Below are positions 27,187 to 39,409 of a DNA stretch of 64,000 nt, piece after piece. This DNA comes from Candidatus Francisella endociliophora (lineage in GTDB: Bacteria > Pseudomonadota > Gammaproteobacteria > Francisellales > Francisellaceae). The stretch lies in NCBI RefSeq assembly GCF_000764555.1, contig NZ_CP009574.1, positions 992,001 to 1,056,000 on the forward strand, given 5' to 3'. How positions within the stretch are numbered: position 1 is the stretch's first letter; the number at the start of each line of letters is the position of its first letter. Both the position numbers and the translations under genes were made by a program. The notes under the pieces are model-generated. The model did not search any database and had not been told where the DNA came from. It was given only the letters and a program-made list of their open reading frames with translations.

Positions 27187-27413
27187 TATTTCTTAGCGCC
27201 ACCACTTGTTTTTGTTATTTGAATAAACTTCGTTATGAAAGACCCTAGTAGTAATCCCAGCACAAAAGCTATAGACATTAAAACAATTAACGGTAAAGTA
27301 GTTGTTCCAAAAATATAATCAAAGCTCACTCTGTCAGTATTCAATATAGATAATATAACAATTAAAATTATTGCTATACCAAAAAATATTTGCCAGAAAA
27401 GTTTTGCTATCAT
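27186..27413 (-). CDS. LapA-domain (DUF1049) small membrane protein
   Basis: A 75-residue protein with two membrane helices and a central [12 protein letters not shown] segment, then a basic tail, matching the LapA/YciS family that in E. coli works with LapB in LPS assembly control. I start at ATG 27413 ([12 protein letters not shown]); a GTG at 27446 in frame would add eleven residues. No Shine-Dalgarno is convincing for either. It overlaps tsaD by one base. A lapB gene is not in the window beside it. Confidence 0.68.
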   Translation of the reverse strand: MIAKLFWQIFFGIAIILIVILSILNTDRVSFDYIFGTTTLPLIVLMSIAFVLGLLLGSFITKFIQITKTSGGAKK

Positions 27414-27520
27414 ATCAAATATTAACCATAAAGTACTAATGCCCACTATAAGTAGACATTATAGTTGAAATTCTTAGAATAATAAAATTTATTTTATTGG
27501 AAATAATAGGAAAAAGAAAT

Positions 27521-30500
27521 TTAGAAATCTAATGATTCAAGAGCATTTCTTAGAGATTCTTCAATATCATCATTAGTATCTTTTTCTTCGATATCAAAGT
27601 TCTCATCACTAGAAACTTCATCATTAGCTAGACCAGAGGCAATTGCTTTAAATGCAGCAGCATCTTCAACACCCAACTCTTCTCTCATTTTCTCGATCTT
27701 ATCGGTTTCTTTTCTAACAGCTAGACCTGTACCTGTTGGTATTAATCTACCTATCAGAACATTCTCTTTAAGACCTCTCATCTGATCAACTTGAGAGTTT
27801 ATTGAAGCCTCTGTCAATACTCTTGTAGTTTCCTGGAAGGAAGCTGCTGATAAGAATGACTCCGTAGATAGAGAAGATCTTGTGATACCCATTAATACAG
27901 GTTCAAACTCAATTTCCCTCTTCTCTTGCTCACGTAGAATATCATTTTCTTCTAAGATTCTAACAAGCTCAACACTCTCATTCTTAACAAACTTACTATC
28001 ACCTTCATCAAGGACAATAGCTTTTCTTAGCATTTGTCTTACAATCGTTTCAATATGTTTATCATTAATTACAACACCTTGCATACGATATACAGACTGA
28101 GCTTCAACAAGAATATAGTCTGCAAAAGCTTCTAGACCCTTAAATTTAAGTAGATCATGAGGATCTGTAGGACCATCTGCCAAAACATCACCTTTAACTA
28201 CACTCTCACCATCAAACACTACTAAATGACGAGATTTAGGTAATAGGATCTCTTCAACAATATGACCATTCTTATCTAGAATCTCAATTCTTTGCTTCTC
28301 TTTCGTATCTCTATTACCAAGCCTAACCATACCATCACATGGAGAAAGTACAGCAGCCTCTTTAGGACGTCTTGCCTCAAATAATTCAGCAACTCGTGGA
28401 AGACCACCAGTAATATCCTTGTTCTTAGAGCCTTCAAGAGGAATCTTAGCAACGACATCACCAACCTCTAGCACTGTATCATCAGATACATTTAGTACCG
28501 CTCCAACTGCTAAAGTTATTGATTTAAGTTCATTACCTTTTTCATCAACAACCTTAACAACAGGTTTTAAGTTTTTAGATGTAGTTCTTTGGGATATAGA
28601 AGTAATCTCAATAGTTTGCTGACCAGTTAGATCATCATAAGTATGCTTCGATGTAATACCATCAATAACATCCTCAAGAACAACCTTACCAGCAACATCA
28701 GTAATCAATGGCTGAGCATGTGGATCCCAAGTAGCGATTACATCACCGATTTCTACAGCTTTACCACTTGCTAGAGGAACATTTGCACCCATAGGGATTT
28801 TATGTTGCTCTCTAACACGGCCCATAGTATCAGAAACTATAATCTCACCAGCACGAGAAATTACAATCTCTTGGCCTTCTTTGTTAGTTACTGTTCTAAT
28901 GTTTTTAAACTTGATCTTACCAGCCGTTTTAACTTTAATGTCAGAAACCGTCACACCAAGAGATGCTGCACCACCAGTATGGAACGTTCTCATTGTAAGC
29001 TGTGTACCTGGCTCACCAATAGATTGAGCAGCGATTACACCAACAGATTCGCCAACATTGACTTTTCTTTCACGAGCAAGGTCACGACCATAACACTTAG
29101 CACATAAACCTCTACGAGTATTACATGTAATAGGCGATCTAACTTTGATCATATCAATACCATTATCATCAAGCAATTCAACTAGATTCTCATCTAATAA
29201 AGTGCCTTCTTCTAATAGTACAATACCTTTCTCTGTTACAACATCAGCCGCCAAAGTTCTACCAAGAGCTCTCTCTGCCAGAGGCACTTTAACCTCACCA
29301 TCTTCAACGATAGCTGAGAACATTAGACCTTCATCAGTACCACAATCTTCTTCAATAACAACAAGATCCTGAGCAACATCAACAAGTCTACGAGTTAAGT
29401 AACCTGCGTTTGCTGTCTTAAGTGCTGTATCTGCAAGACCTTTACGAGCACCATGGGTAGATGTAAAGTACTGCAATACTGACAAACCTTCTCTAAAGTT
29501 TGCCGTAATTGCAGTTTCAATCATCGTTCCATCTGGTTTAGCCATTAGACCACGCATACCAGCAAGCTGTCTCATTTGGTTATAAGAACCCCTTGCACCA
29601 GAGTTAGCCATCATATATACAGAATTAAATGATTCAACTTCTTTCTCTTCACCATCAACCATTACAGTATCTTTAGAAATTTCTTCCATCATAGCGGCTC
29701 CAACTTCATCAGAAGTTTTACCCCAAATATTGATGATATTGTTATATCTTTCATTCTCTGTAATTAATGAAGACTGATATTGCTCTGTAATATGTTTAAT
29801 TTCTTTTTCTGCTTCTTCTACTTTAGCTTCTTTATTATCAGGAATCGTCATATCATCAACACCCACAGAAACACCTGATAGCGTTGAATATTTGAAACCT
29901 GCATACATTAATTTATCAGCTAAAACAACAGTAGCTTTACCACCTAGCACCCTGAATGCTTGGTTTATAATTTTAGAAATTTCTTTCTTAACTAATACTT
30001 TGTTTAATAAAGAAAAAGATAGACCTTCTGGCAATATATTTAAAAGAAGTGCTCTACCTACAGTAGTATTAACTACACCTTTTTCATTATAAGTATTACC
30101 TTTCGTATCAAATACTTGTCTATCAATTCTTAATTTAATTTTTGCATGAATATCTACAGTTCCAGAGTTATAAGCTCTGCTTACGTCATCATAACCTGAG
30201 AATAATTTACCTTCTCCACGCGCACCTTCTCTTTCTCTAGTGATATAATATAAACCTAATACAATATCCTGAGTTGGAGTAATAATCGGTTGACCAGATG
30301 CTGGTGATAGGATGTTATTTGTAGACATCATTAACACACGAGCCTCTAACTGAGATTCAACAGTTAAAGGTACGTGAACAGCCATTTGGTCACCATCAAA
30401 GTCAGCGTTAAATGCCGCACAAACTAGAGGGTGCAGCTGTATAGCTTTACCTTCAATAAGTTTAGGTTCAAATGCCTGAATACCTAGTCTATGTAGTGTA

Positions 30501-31774
30501 GGGGCACGGTTTAAAAGTACCGGATGTTCATTAATAACAATTTCTAGAATATCCCATACAGCAGCTTCTTCAAGCTCAACCATTCTCTTAGCTTGTTTAA
30601 TAGTAGTTGCATAGCCACCTAGTCTTAACTTAGAGTACACAAATGGTTTGAATAGCTCTAAAGCCATCTTCTTAGGAAGACCACACTCATGTAATCTTAA
30701 AGATGGGCCTACAGTAATTACAGAACGTCCAGAATAATCAACACGTTTACCAAGTAGGTTTTGACGGAAACGACCTTGCTTACCTTTAATCATATCTGCT
30801 AAAGATTTAAGTGGGCGTTTGTTGGAACCAGTTACAGCTCTACCTCTTCTACCATTATCTAGTAACGCATCAACTGATTCTTGAAGCATTCTTTTTTCAT
30901 TTCTAACAATAATATCTGGAGCATTAAGATCTAATAGTTTTTTCAACCTATTATTTCTATTGATTACTCTACGATATAAATCATTTAGATCAGAAGTTGC
31001 AAATCTACCACCTTCGATTGGTACAAGCGGTCTTAAATCTGGCGGAAGAACTGGCAATACTGTCATTACCATCCACTCAGGTTTATTACCAGATGCTTGG
31101 AAAGTTTCAAGAAGTCTCAATCTTTTAATAGCTTTTTCTTTTTTAGCTGTAGATTTACTTTCTGCATATTCTGCTTGTAAAGTTTCTATCTCAGACTCAA
31201 GATCCGTATCTGATAGTAAATCTCTAATAGCCTCAGCACCCATAGATGCTTCAAATTCATAGCCATAATTTTCTAGAGCTTCTGCATACTCTTCATCTGT
31301 AAGAAGCTGCTTTTTCTCTAATGGAGTCATACCAGGGTCTGTAACAATATATGACTCAAAATATAATACTTTTTCTACATTCTTTAACGGCATATCTAAG
31401 AACAAGCCAATTCTAGAAGGTAGTGATTTCAAGTACCAAATATGTACAACAGGACATACTAAATCAATATGACCCATTCTTTCTCTTCGTACGGAAGCTT
31501 TTTCAACTTCAACACCACAACGCTCACATACTACGCCACGATGCTTAAGTCTTTTGTACTTACCACAAAGACACTCATAATCTTTTACAGGACCAAAGAT
31601 TTTAGCACAGAATAAACCATCTCTTTCTGGTTTAAATGTTCTATAGTTAATAGTTTCAGGTTTTTTAACTTCACCATGAGACCATGAACGAACAACCTCT
31701 GGAGATGCTAAAGATATTTTAATAATATCAAACTTTTTACTATTGTAATTTTGATGTAGGATACCGTTATTCAC
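27521..31774 (-). CDS. rpoC: DNA-directed RNA polymerase subunit beta'
   Basis: The 1417-residue largest subunit of RNA polymerase. The N-terminal zinc ribbon ([20 protein letters not shown], about 71-90), the catalytic NADFDGD Mg site (about residue 464) and the second zinc cluster ([13 protein letters not shown], about 890-902) are intact. The trigger-loop region [10 protein letters not shown] is present. Ends with an acidic tail. It is 58 bp downstream of rpoB in the conserved operon. Confidence 0.98.
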   Translation of the reverse strand: MNNGILHQNYNSKKFDIIKISLASPEVVRSWSHGEVKKPETINYRTFKPERDGLFCAKIFGPVKDYECLCGKYKRLKHRGVVCERCGVEVEKASVRRERMGHIDLVCPVVHIWYLKSLPSRIGLFLDMPLKNVEKVLYFESYIVTDPGMTPLEKKQLLTDEEYAEALENYGYEFEASMGAEAIRDLLSDTDLESEIETLQAEYAESKSTAKKEKAIKRLRLLETFQASGNKPEWMVMTVLPVLPPDLRPLVPIEGGRFATSDLNDLYRRVINRNNRLKKLLDLNAPDIIVRNEKRMLQESVDALLDNGRRGRAVTGSNKRPLKSLADMIKGKQGRFRQNLLGKRVDYSGRSVITVGPSLRLHECGLPKKMALELFKPFVYSKLRLGGYATTIKQAKRMVELEEAAVWDILEIVINEHPVLLNRAPTLHRLGIQAFEPKLIEGKAIQLHPLVCAAFNADFDGDQMAVHVPLTVESQLEARVLMMSTNNILSPASGQPIITPTQDIVLGLYYITREREGARGEGKLFSGYDDVSRAYNSGTVDIHAKIKLRIDRQVFDTKGNTYNEKGVVNTTVGRALLLNILPEGLSFSLLNKVLVKKEISKIINQAFRVLGGKATVVLADKLMYAGFKYSTLSGVSVGVDDMTIPDNKEAKVEEAEKEIKHITEQYQSSLITENERYNNIINIWGKTSDEVGAAMMEEISKDTVMVDGEEKEVESFNSVYMMANSGARGSYNQMRQLAGMRGLMAKPDGTMIETAITANFREGLSVLQYFTSTHGARKGLADTALKTANAGYLTRRLVDVAQDLVVIEEDCGTDEGLMFSAIVEDGEVKVPLAERALGRTLAADVVTEKGIVLLEEGTLLDENLVELLDDNGIDMIKVRSPITCNTRRGLCAKCYGRDLARERKVNVGESVGVIAAQSIGEPGTQLTMRTFHTGGAASLGVTVSDIKVKTAGKIKFKNIRTVTNKEGQEIVISRAGEIIVSDTMGRVREQHKIPMGANVPLASGKAVEIGDVIATWDPHAQPLITDVAGKVVLEDVIDGITSKHTYDDLTGQQTIEITSISQRTTSKNLKPVVKVVDEKGNELKSITLAVGAVLNVSDDTVLEVGDVVAKIPLEGSKNKDITGGLPRVAELFEARRPKEAAVLSPCDGMVRLGNRDTKEKQRIEILDKNGHIVEEILLPKSRHLVVFDGESVVKGDVLADGPTDPHDLLKFKGLEAFADYILVEAQSVYRMQGVVINDKHIETIVRQMLRKAIVLDEGDSKFVKNESVELVRILEENDILREQEKREIEFEPVLMGITRSSLSTESFLSAASFQETTRVLTEASINSQVDQMRGLKENVLIGRLIPTGTGLAVRKETDKIEKMREELGVEDAAAFKAIASGLANDEVSSDENFDIEEKDTNDDIEESLRNALESLDF

Positions 31775-31832
31775 AGGTAATTCTCCTATACTTTTATTTT
31801 AATAACAAAAATAAGTAGCTTATTTAAGATGC

Positions 31833-34800
31833 TTATTCTTCCTCAGATGAATAGTCAAAATCCATATCGATACCTAACGCTCTTACTTCATTTCGTAATA
31901 CGTTAAACGACTCTGGAACATCAACATTCATAGTTAACTTACCATCAACTATATTCTTATACATTTTCGATCTACCAGCTATATCATCTGACTTAACTGT
32001 TAACATTTCTCTTAGTGTATAAGCAGCACCATATGCCTGTAATGCCCAAACCTCCATTTCACCGAATCTCTGACCACCAAACTGTGCCTTACCACCTAAT
32101 GGCTGCTGCGTAACTAAGCTATAAGAACCTGTCGATCTAGCGTGCATCTTATCATCTACTAAATGATCTAGCTTCAACATATACATATAACCAACTGTTA
32201 CATTTCTATCAAATGCTTGACCTGTACGACCATCAAATAATTTCATCTGACCGTTAGTCGCAAAACCACCTATTTTAAGAAGCTCTTTAATATCTTCCTC
32301 TTTTGCACCATCAAATACAGGAGTCGCAATTGGTACACCACCTTTTAGATTTTCACAAAGAGTAAGCACTTCTTCATCACTTAAAGCTTTAATATCAACT
32401 TTCTTGTCACCTACTTTATTGTAGACTTCTTCGAGAGTCTTTCTTAGCTCTGCAGCTTTTTGAGTCTTCTCAAAAGTTTCTTCGATACGCTTACCTAAGC
32501 CATAAGAAGCTAAACCTAAGTGCGCCTCTAGAATCTGTCCGATATTCATACGTGATGGAATACCTAGAGGATTTAGACAAACATCTACTGGAGTACCATC
32601 TTCCATATACGGCATATCTTCGATTGGTAACACACGAGAAACCACACCTTTGTTACCATGACGACCAGCCATCTTATCACCAGGCTGAATACGCTTCTTG
32701 ATAGCAACAAATACTTTAACTGTTTGAAGTACACCTGGAGAAAGCTCATTACTTTGAGTAATAGATTTTTTCTTAGCTTCAAATTTGCCATCTACAGCAA
32801 CTTTAGCTTCATCATAGTACTCTTTTGCTTTTTGTACTTTCTCTTCAAGTTTTTCATCTTCAAAAGATATTTCTAACCACTTAGAAAATGGTAATTTTTC
32901 TAAAAATTCTTTTGTAAGGATTGCGCCTTTTTTAAGACCTTTTGCTTTTAGAATCTTCGCACCAACGATATCTTTTTCTATTGATGGTCTAATTACAGAT
33001 TCAATTACCGCAAATTCTTCATCAGAATCTTTACGAGCTTTTTCGATTTGCTCTTTTTCAATTTCAAGTGCTCTTTGGCTCTTACCACCTTTATCATTTT
33101 CAAAAACTTGAACATTAATAACTGTACCAGAAGTACCACTTGGCATTCTTAATGAACTATCAGCAACATTTGATGCTTTCTCATTAAAGATCGCTCTTAG
33201 AAGCCTTTCTTCTGGAGTTAATTGTTGCTCAGCTTTTGGAGTGATTTTAGCTACTAAGATATCACCAGCTTCAACATTAGCACCAATATGAACGATACCT
33301 GATTCATCAAGTTTAGCTAAACTAGACTCACTTACATTTGGGATATCTGCTGTAACTTCTTCTGGTCCAAGCTTAGTATCACGAGCCACACAAGTAAACT
33401 CTTCAATATGAATACTTGTATACTTGTCATCTTTTACAATTCTTTCAGAAAGTAAAATTGAATCCTCAAAGTTATAACCGTTCCATGGCATGAACGCTAC
33501 CATCAGGTTATGCCCAAGAGATAGCTCACCAAAGTCAGTTGCAAAACCATCAGCTAAAATATCACCTGCTTCAACCTTATCTCCAACATTAACAATTGGA
33601 CGCTGGTTAATACAAGTGTTCTTATTTGAACGCTTAAACTTAGTTAAACTATAGATATCTACAAGTTTATTATTTTTAGTCTTTTTAGTATTTACTTTAA
33701 TAACTATTCTATTTGAATCTACTTCAGCAACTTCACCAGGATTTCTAGCAACAATACAGTTACCTGAATCTCTAGCAACAATCTTCTCCATACCAGTACC
33801 AACCAATGGCTTCTCTGATTTTAGAGTAGGTACCGCTTGACGTTGCATGTTTGCACCCATTAGTACCCTGTTAGCATCATCATGTTCTAGGAAAGGAATA
33901 AGTGCTGCTGCAGCTGAAACCATCTGCTTAGCAGAAACATCCATATACTGAACCCTACTAGATTCTGTAAATATTGCCTCACCACCAGAACGACACTGAA
34001 TTAGATCTTCTACAAAGTGGTTTTTATCATCAAGCTTAGTTGACGCTTGAGCAATTACATAGTTATCTTCATCAATAGCTGATAAGTACTCGATTTCATC
34101 AGTAACTTTACCATTAACAACTTTTCTGTATGGTGCTTCTAAGAAACCATAATCATTAACTCTTGCGTAACTTGCTAATGAGTTAATAAGACCAATGTTT
34201 GGACCCTCTGGAGTCTCAATTGGACACAATCTACCATAGTGAGTTGCGTGCACGTCACGAACCTCAAAACCTGCTCTATCACGAGATAGACCACCTGGAC
34301 CTAATGCAGAAATTCTACGCTTATGTGTAACCTCTGATAACGGGTTATCTTGATCCATAAATTGAGATAAAGCACCAGACGTAAAGAACTCTTTAATTGC
34401 AGCTGTAATTGGCTTAGAGTTCACAATATCTTTTGGCATAAGCTTATCTTTATGCACCAATGACATACTCTCACGAATACCTTTCTCAACACGATAAAGA
34501 CCTATTCTAAACTGATTCTCAACCATCTCACCAACAGAACGAACACGTCTGTTACCTAGGTGATCGATATCATCAACTTTACCTTTACCATCACGGATAT
34601 TAATTAGTTCTTCTAATACGCCAACAATATCACTATTTTCTAAAGTATAAATATCTTTAGAAACTTTATCTGAGCCTAATCTAGCATTTAGCTTCATTCT
34701 ACCAATATCAGATAAACTATATCTACTTTCAATAAAGAATAAACCTTCAAATAAAGCTTTAACTGAAGCCGCTGCTGGAGGATCTCCAGGTCTTAGAACC

Positions 34801-35909
34801 TTATAAATCTCAACCAAAGCTTCATCTGTATTTTTTGTAAGATCATATTTTAGAGTATCAGAAATATATCTGCCTCTTTCAGCAGTAATAAAATCGATAA
34901 CCTCTAATTCAAGCATACCAATCTCAACACACGACTCAAGTAGACTATCCGTAATATCATCGTTAGCATACGCGATAACTTCACCAGTAGCTTCATTAAC
35001 AATATCTTTTGCTACTCTAAGTGTGTTTACAAGATCAAGATCAATAGCTACAGAATCAACGCCTGCATCTTTGATTTTCTTAATATCTCTAGTAGTTAGC
35101 TTCTTATTCTTTTTAACTACTACTTTTCCTTGCTCATCTAAAATATCAAACTTAAGTAACTCACCTTTCATACCAGCAAGATTATCAAGCTTAAGAGCAA
35201 AGCCTTTATTATTAAAAGTAATTGTCTTACTATCAGAGAAATTCTCTAAAATTTCCTCTTGCGTATAGCCAAGAGCTTTTAAAATAACTGTTGCACAGAA
35301 TTTTCTTTTTCTGTCAATTCTAGCCCACACAATACCTTTTGAGTCGAATTCAAAGTCTAACCATGAACCTCTGTATGGAATAATACGTGCAGAGAACGCC
35401 CCCTCCTCAGAGTCATCCTTGCTAAAGAACACACCTGGTGATCTATGTAGCTGAGATACAACAACCCTCTCAGTACCATTGATTATAAAAGTACCATTAG
35501 TTGTCATTAATGGGATATCACCCATATATACATACTCTTCTCTAATATCTTCTACGACTTTTTCTTTTGGAAGAGCTTCTTTGTTATATACAACAAGCCT
35601 TAATTTAACATTTAATGGAGCATCATAAGTAGCGCCTCGCACTTGACACTCAGTTTCATCAAATGTTGGCTCACCTATTTGATAATCAACATAATGAAGT
35701 TCATATTGACCATTTTTGCTTTCTACCGGAAAAGACTGCTTAAGCACCAATTCAAGACCAGAGTGAAGCTTACCCTTTGCTTCATTAGCATTCAAAAATT
35801 TTTTGTATGACTCTGTTTGAATAGAAAGTAAATATGGTACGTCTAAGATATGAGGAAGAACCCCAAACTCTTTACGAATTCTTTTTTTCTCAGCGTATGA
35901 GTAAGACAT
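31833..35909 (-). CDS. rpoB: DNA-directed RNA polymerase subunit beta
   Basis: The 1358-residue beta subunit. I start at ATG 35909 ([16 protein letters not shown], as in E. coli); a TTG one codon earlier is less likely. The rifampicin-binding cluster reads [20 protein letters not shown]: the key Asp, His and Ser residues of E. coli positions 516, 526 and 531 are present, and the E. coli Asn518 position is Asp here. The catalytic-loop segments [15 protein letters not shown] and the C-terminal region [13 protein letters not shown] are normal. It lies 150 bp after rplL, with a strong hairpin between. Confidence 0.98.
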   Translation of the reverse strand: MSYSYAEKKRIRKEFGVLPHILDVPYLLSIQTESYKKFLNANEAKGKLHSGLELVLKQSFPVESKNGQYELHYVDYQIGEPTFDETECQVRGATYDAPLNVKLRLVVYNKEALPKEKVVEDIREEYVYMGDIPLMTTNGTFIINGTERVVVSQLHRSPGVFFSKDDSEEGAFSARIIPYRGSWLDFEFDSKGIVWARIDRKRKFCATVILKALGYTQEEILENFSDSKTITFNNKGFALKLDNLAGMKGELLKFDILDEQGKVVVKKNKKLTTRDIKKIKDAGVDSVAIDLDLVNTLRVAKDIVNEATGEVIAYANDDITDSLLESCVEIGMLELEVIDFITAERGRYISDTLKYDLTKNTDEALVEIYKVLRPGDPPAAASVKALFEGLFFIESRYSLSDIGRMKLNARLGSDKVSKDIYTLENSDIVGVLEELINIRDGKGKVDDIDHLGNRRVRSVGEMVENQFRIGLYRVEKGIRESMSLVHKDKLMPKDIVNSKPITAAIKEFFTSGALSQFMDQDNPLSEVTHKRRISALGPGGLSRDRAGFEVRDVHATHYGRLCPIETPEGPNIGLINSLASYARVNDYGFLEAPYRKVVNGKVTDEIEYLSAIDEDNYVIAQASTKLDDKNHFVEDLIQCRSGGEAIFTESSRVQYMDVSAKQMVSAAAALIPFLEHDDANRVLMGANMQRQAVPTLKSEKPLVGTGMEKIVARDSGNCIVARNPGEVAEVDSNRIVIKVNTKKTKNNKLVDIYSLTKFKRSNKNTCINQRPIVNVGDKVEAGDILADGFATDFGELSLGHNLMVAFMPWNGYNFEDSILLSERIVKDDKYTSIHIEEFTCVARDTKLGPEEVTADIPNVSESSLAKLDESGIVHIGANVEAGDILVAKITPKAEQQLTPEERLLRAIFNEKASNVADSSLRMPSGTSGTVINVQVFENDKGGKSQRALEIEKEQIEKARKDSDEEFAVIESVIRPSIEKDIVGAKILKAKGLKKGAILTKEFLEKLPFSKWLEISFEDEKLEEKVQKAKEYYDEAKVAVDGKFEAKKKSITQSNELSPGVLQTVKVFVAIKKRIQPGDKMAGRHGNKGVVSRVLPIEDMPYMEDGTPVDVCLNPLGIPSRMNIGQILEAHLGLASYGLGKRIEETFEKTQKAAELRKTLEEVYNKVGDKKVDIKALSDEEVLTLCENLKGGVPIATPVFDGAKEEDIKELLKIGGFATNGQMKLFDGRTGQAFDRNVTVGYMYMLKLDHLVDDKMHARSTGSYSLVTQQPLGGKAQFGGQRFGEMEVWALQAYGAAYTLREMLTVKSDDIAGRSKMYKNIVDGKLTMNVDVPESFNVLRNEVRALGIDMDFDYSSEEE

Positions 35910-35998
35910 CAAAAACCCTCAAGATTTTGTTTACACAAAATAAAAAGCAAATATGAGTATATTTGCACCAATAATCTATGTATCTTTCAATACTAGAA

Positions 35999-36031
35999 AG
36001 ACTAGAGGCCATATATCATGACCACTAGTCT
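35999..36031 (-). promoter_or_regulatory. Intercistronic hairpin between rplL and rpoB
   Basis: A 33-nt near-perfect hairpin: AGACTAG/CTAGTCT outer stem, one A-A mismatch, then an inner GGTCAT/ATGGCC stem (one G-U pair) and a 5-nt loop, in the 153-bp rplL-rpoB spacer. The E. coli operon has a transcription attenuator and an RNase III site in the same place, so a similar role is likely. The T-run after it is weak, which fits partial rather than full termination. Confidence 0.6.
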
Positions 36032-36062
36032 ATATTTCTAAAAAGTATATTTTAGAATTTTA

Positions 36063-36434
36063 TTATTTAAGCTCAACTTTAGCGCCAGCTTCTTCAAGTT
36101 GCTTCTTAAGCTCTTCAGCTTCTTCTTTAGCAGCAGCTTCTTTAATTGTGAATGGAACACCTTCCACAGCAGCTTTTGCTTCTTTAAGACCAAGACCAGT
36201 TGCGCCTCTTACTGCTTTAATAGCAGCAATTTTGTTTGAACCAGCATCAGTTAAAACAACGTCGAATTCAGTTTGCTCTTCAGCAGCTTCGCCAGCAGCA
36301 GCAGGACCAGCTACAGCTACAGCAGCAGCTGCAGATACGCCGAACTTCTCTTCCATCATTTCTACTAATTCACACACATCCATTACACTCATTTCTGCAA
36401 CAGCGTTTAAAATATCTTCTTTTGTTATAGCCAT
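36063..36434 (-). CDS. rplL: 50S ribosomal protein L7/L12
   Basis: The flexible stalk protein that recruits translation GTPases. The 123-residue protein shows the N-terminal dimerisation helices ([21 protein letters not shown]), an Ala/Gly-rich hinge ([15 protein letters not shown]) and the C-terminal factor-binding domain with [20 protein letters not shown]. It follows rplJ by 63 bp in the rplJ-rplL-rpoB-rpoC order. Confidence 0.98.
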   Translation of the reverse strand: MAITKEDILNAVAEMSVMDVCELVEMMEEKFGVSAAAAVAVAGPAAAGEAAEEQTEFDVVLTDAGSNKIAAIKAVRGATGLGLKEAKAAVEGVPFTIKEAAAKEEAEELKKQLEEAGAKVELK

Positions 36435-36497
36435 TTTATAAGCTCCTTTGTTTTTAAAAACTAATATTGTTTTACTATCTTCAACAGTAGCAAGCAG

Positions 36498-36998
36498 TTA
36501 TTCAGCTTGTTCAGCTTGTTTCTTCTGAACTTCATTAAGAGTTCTAGCAAGCTTAGTGACAGGGGCTTGCATAACACTCATAAGTATTGCAATAGCCTCA
36601 TCCCTTGTAGGGATCTTAGCAAAGTCATCTAGCTTCTCTGGACCATAAAGATCGCCTGCCATCACTAAATTCTTAACTTCTAAAGCTTTGTGGTCTTTAG
36701 AGAAGTTTTTGAATAGCTTAGCTGAACCACCTGGTGATTCCATAGAAAGAGCAAGAACCAAAGGCCCTTTAAGAGCATCTGCAAGACACTCAAATTCTGT
36801 ACCTTTAACTGCTAAACGTGCTAAGTTGTTACGAACAACTCTTAAATAAACTCCAGATTTACGAGCTTCTTCTCTTAATGAAGTCATTTCATTAACAGTT
36901 AAACCTCTGTAATCTGCTACTGCTGCAGACAACGCTGAGGATACTTGTTCAGCAACTTCAGCAACAATCGCTTTTTTGTCCTCTATTCTAAGTGCCAT
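36498..36998 (-). CDS. rplJ: 50S ribosomal protein L10
   Basis: Base of the L7/L12 stalk, bound to 23S rRNA. The 166-residue protein has the conserved VADYRGLTVNEMTSLREEAR and VVRNNLARLAVKGT segments and a C-terminal helix for L7/L12 dimers. It is preceded by a 177-bp leader with hairpins that resemble the L10 autoregulatory RNA (37067-37154), consistent with feedback control by the L10-(L12) complex. Confidence 0.97.
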   Translation of the reverse strand: MALRIEDKKAIVAEVAEQVSSALSAAVADYRGLTVNEMTSLREEARKSGVYLRVVRNNLARLAVKGTEFECLADALKGPLVLALSMESPGGSAKLFKNFSKDHKALEVKNLVMAGDLYGPEKLDDFAKIPTRDEAIAILMSVMQAPVTKLARTLNEVQKKQAEQAE

Positions 36999-37066
36999 TA
37001 TCGACTCCTTATTTTATTGTCTACACACTTTATTTACCTATTAACACGATATTTAAAAACCAAAAA

Positions 37067-37154
37067 GGCTGTTTAAAACATCGTCTGCGTAGGAAAAATT
37101 AAGCCGAGTTTCCCCAGCTCCTACGGTCTTCGATCGCTGTATTTACATACAGCC
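37067..37154 (-). ncRNA. Ribosomal protein L10 leader (cis-regulatory RNA)
   Basis: On the minus strand the rplA-rplJ spacer folds into a GCTGTAT/ATACAGC hairpin (37136-37153) and a stem of TCCTACG/CGTAGGA complements (37088-37094 with 37119-37125) around a purine-rich interior. The outermost bases can also pair GGCTGT with ACAGCC (37149-37154 with 37067-37072), which competes with the first hairpin and is followed by TTTTT. Placement and folding fit the L10 leader family; an Rfam search would settle it. Confidence 0.6.
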
Positions 37155-37175
37155 AAAGAATTGCAAAAATAGATT

Positions 37176-37871
37176 CTATATGTTTAAGTCAGAAAAGTCA
37201 ACACCAATTCCTGGACCCATAGTACTAGATACAGAAACTTTTTTCAGATAAACACCTTTTGACACTGAAGGCTTAGCTTTTTTCAAATCTACCAACAACT
37301 GCTCTAAGTTTTGAGTTAAAGCATCAGTAGTGAAATTAACTTTACCAATAGTAGTATGAATAATACCAGCCTTATCTACTCTATATCTAACCTGACCAGC
37401 TTTAGCATCTGTAACAGCTTTGGCAACATCCATAGTTACAGTACCAACCTTAGGGTTTGGCATAAGACCTTTAGGACCTAAAATTTGACCTAGTTGACCA
37501 ACAACTCTCATTGAATCTGGAGAAGCTATCACAACATCAAAGTCCATATTTCCTTTTTTAACTTCATCCGCTAAGTCTTCCATACCCACAATATCAGCAC
37601 CAGCTTCTTTAGCCGCATCTGCTGCAGGACCTTTAGCAAATACTGCAACTCTTACAGATTTACCAGTACCATTAGGTAGTACAGAAGCACCTCTAACTAC
37701 TTGGTCAGATTTACGAGGGTCTACACCAAGAGCTACAGACACATCTACAGACTCAACAAATTTAACAGAAGATACATCTCTTAAGATATCAAAAGCTTCT
37801 GCTACTGGATATTTTTTCTCAGCATCAACCTTAGCTGATATTTCTTTCATTCTTTTTGAAATTTTAGCCAT
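37176..37871 (-). CDS. rplA: 50S ribosomal protein L1
   Basis: The 231-residue L1-stalk protein. It shows the [16 protein letters not shown] start, [15 protein letters not shown], and the C-terminal [13 protein letters not shown]-type end. In E. coli L1 represses its own operon by binding the rplK leader. The rplK stop overlaps the rplA start by one base (TAATG), so the two are translationally coupled. Confidence 0.98.
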   Translation of the reverse strand: MAKISKRMKEISAKVDAEKKYPVAEAFDILRDVSSVKFVESVDVSVALGVDPRKSDQVVRGASVLPNGTGKSVRVAVFAKGPAADAAKEAGADIVGMEDLADEVKKGNMDFDVVIASPDSMRVVGQLGQILGPKGLMPNPKVGTVTMDVAKAVTDAKAGQVRYRVDKAGIIHTTIGKVNFTTDALTQNLEQLLVDLKKAKPSVSKGVYLKKVSVSSTMGPGIGVDFSDLNI

Positions 37872-38308
37872 TATTCAACCCCTTCAACTTTTACGCCCAT
37901 ACTACGAGCAGAACCAGCAATAATTCTTACAGCAGCATCCATGTCCGCAGCTGTTAAATCAGGATCTTTTACTTTAGCAATTTCTTCTAATTGCTCACGA
38001 GTAATAGTTCCAATAAAATCTTTTGACGGATTTGATGAACCTGATTTTACTTTGATTGCTTTTTTGATAAGGAAAGACGCTGGTGGCGTTTTCATTTCAA
38101 ATGTAAAACTTCTATCACTATATACAGAAATTTCTACCGGTACTGGTGCGCCTGGCTCCATACCTTGAGTTTTAGCATTAAACTCTTTACAGAAACCCAT
38201 AATATTTACACCGTGCTGACCCAATGCAGGACCAATCGGTGGACTTGGGTTTGCTTTACCTGCTGCAACTTGCAACTTAATAATAGCTTCTACTTTTTTC
38301 TTAGCCAT
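37871..38308 (-). CDS. rplK: 50S ribosomal protein L11
   Basis: GTPase-centre protein, 145 residues, with the N-terminal domain [20 protein letters not shown] and the C-terminal rRNA-binding part ending [13 protein letters not shown]. It is 62 bp downstream of nusG, with an 18-bp palindrome at the nusG end, and overlaps rplA by one base. Confidence 0.98.
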   Translation of the reverse strand: MAKKKVEAIIKLQVAAGKANPSPPIGPALGQHGVNIMGFCKEFNAKTQGMEPGAPVPVEISVYSDRSFTFEMKTPPASFLIKKAIKVKSGSSNPSKDFIGTITREQLEEIAKVKDPDLTAADMDAAVRIIAGSARSMGVKVEGVE

Positions 38309-38363
38309 TTTATTTTCTCCAATTTAGGTTATTAACACTTATATTACTATAAGCTCCCCAACA

Positions 38364-38381
38364 TCTTAGTTTAAACTAAGA
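38364..38381. promoter_or_regulatory. Perfect palindrome at the nusG stop codon
   Basis: The 18-bp palindrome TCTTAGTTTAAACTAAGA includes the nusG stop codon and the first bases of the nusG-rplK spacer. As RNA it could form a 7-bp stem with a TTAA loop. It has no T-run. It may protect or process the mRNA 3' of nusG, or take part in the rplKA leader. Confidence 0.4.
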
Positions 38382-38915
38382 CTCTTTTTCAACTTGTGAA
38401 AACTCAAGCTCTACAGGTGTCGATCTACCAAAGATAGATACCGCAACCCTTAACCTTGATTTTTCATAGTTAACTTCTTCTACCACACCAGTAAAGTCAT
38501 TAAATGGTCCCTCAAGAACCCTAACAACCTCACCAACCTGATAAGATTTTCTTAATCTTGGCTCAACTGCAGCCTCACCAGATTCCATAAAGCCAAGTAT
38601 TCTTTCAACTTCCTGCTTACTTAATGGAATAGGTTTACCACGAGAACCGACAACTGTTAATACTCTTGGAACAGCTTTTATCACATCCCAAGCCTCTGTA
38701 GTAAGGTCAGCCTCAATTAGAACGTATCCAGGAAAGTATTTTCTTTCACTCTTACGCTTCTGACCACCCTTCATTTCAACAACATTTTCAGTAGGAACAA
38801 GAACCCTACCAAAATTATCTTGTAACCCAGCAATCTCGATATTTTCTTCAAGCTGAGTTTTCACTCTCTTTTCATAACCTGAGTGCACTTGCACAACATA
38901 CCAAAGCATAGCCAT
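38376..38915 (-). CDS. nusG: Transcription termination/antitermination protein NusG
   Basis: Binds the RNA polymerase clamp and links it to Rho or ribosomal S10. The 179-residue protein has the NGN domain (LWYVVQVHSGYEKRVKTQLEE start, FPGYVLIEAD) and the KOW domain (GEVVRVLEGPFNDFTGVVEE). It starts 6 bp after secE, as in most bacteria. Confidence 0.98.
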   Translation of the reverse strand: MAMLWYVVQVHSGYEKRVKTQLEENIEIAGLQDNFGRVLVPTENVVEMKGGQKRKSERKYFPGYVLIEADLTTEAWDVIKAVPRVLTVVGSRGKPIPLSKQEVERILGFMESGEAAVEPRLRKSYQVGEVVRVLEGPFNDFTGVVEEVNYEKSRLRVAVSIFGRSTPVELEFSQVEKES

Positions 38916-38921
38916 TTTAAA

Positions 38922-39353
38922 TTATCCTAAAAAGTATTGAATGAAATTTTCAAATATAAGACCAAATAATGAAATTATTAGTGCAAAAATTATAACGACC
39001 ACTATCACCATAGCCGTTATAGTCATAGTTTCTTTACGAGTTGGCCACACGACTTTTGCAAGCTCTAACTTAGAAGCCTGAAAAAAGGCCCAAAAGCGGC
39101 GTCCCTGATTTGTAAATCTTGCTATTAATAATGCCGCCAAAACAACAATTACAGCTAAAGAAGTATTATATGTGGCGTATGCCGATCCTAAAGTATCTGA
39201 ATACATAGTAACACCAACACCAGCTACCAAAACAATAGTAGCAAGCAACCATAACAAAATATTATTAGCCTTAGATATTTTAACTACTTCTGTAGTTTTA
39301 GTAGCGCCACTTATCCAAACTTTATTATTATTAAAATTCTGATTTTTTTTCAC
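38922..39353 (-). CDS. secE: Protein translocase subunit SecE
   Basis: Small essential subunit of the SecYEG channel. The 143-residue protein has three membrane helices (about 32-50, 62-81 and 112-140) as in E. coli, and the conserved ELAKVVWPTRKETM cytoplasmic segment before the last helix. The start is GTG (39353-39351), with AAAGGA eight bases upstream. It directly precedes nusG. Its promoter is probably at 39410-39438. Confidence 0.95.
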   Translation of the reverse strand: MKKNQNFNNNKVWISGATKTTEVVKISKANNILLWLLATIVLVAGVGVTMYSDTLGSAYATYNTSLAVIVVLAALLIARFTNQGRRFWAFFQASKLELAKVVWPTRKETMTITAMVIVVVIIFALIISLFGLIFENFIQYFLG

Positions 39354-39409
39354 AAAAACAATCCTTTAAAAAAGTGATTTAACATGAGGGAATTATAAAC
39401 GTAGGGTAT

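Noticed and set aside
34318-34400. Asp in place of Asn at the E. coli 518 position of the rifampicin region of RpoB
   Set aside because: The main resistance positions are wild type and the change is conservative, so I see no reason to call it a resistance mutation.
27882-36441. Many antisense open frames (60-100 codons) opposite rpoC, rpoB and rplL
   Set aside because: They are shadows of strongly conserved genes, have low-complexity Ser/Thr/Leu-rich translations and no ribosome binding sites.
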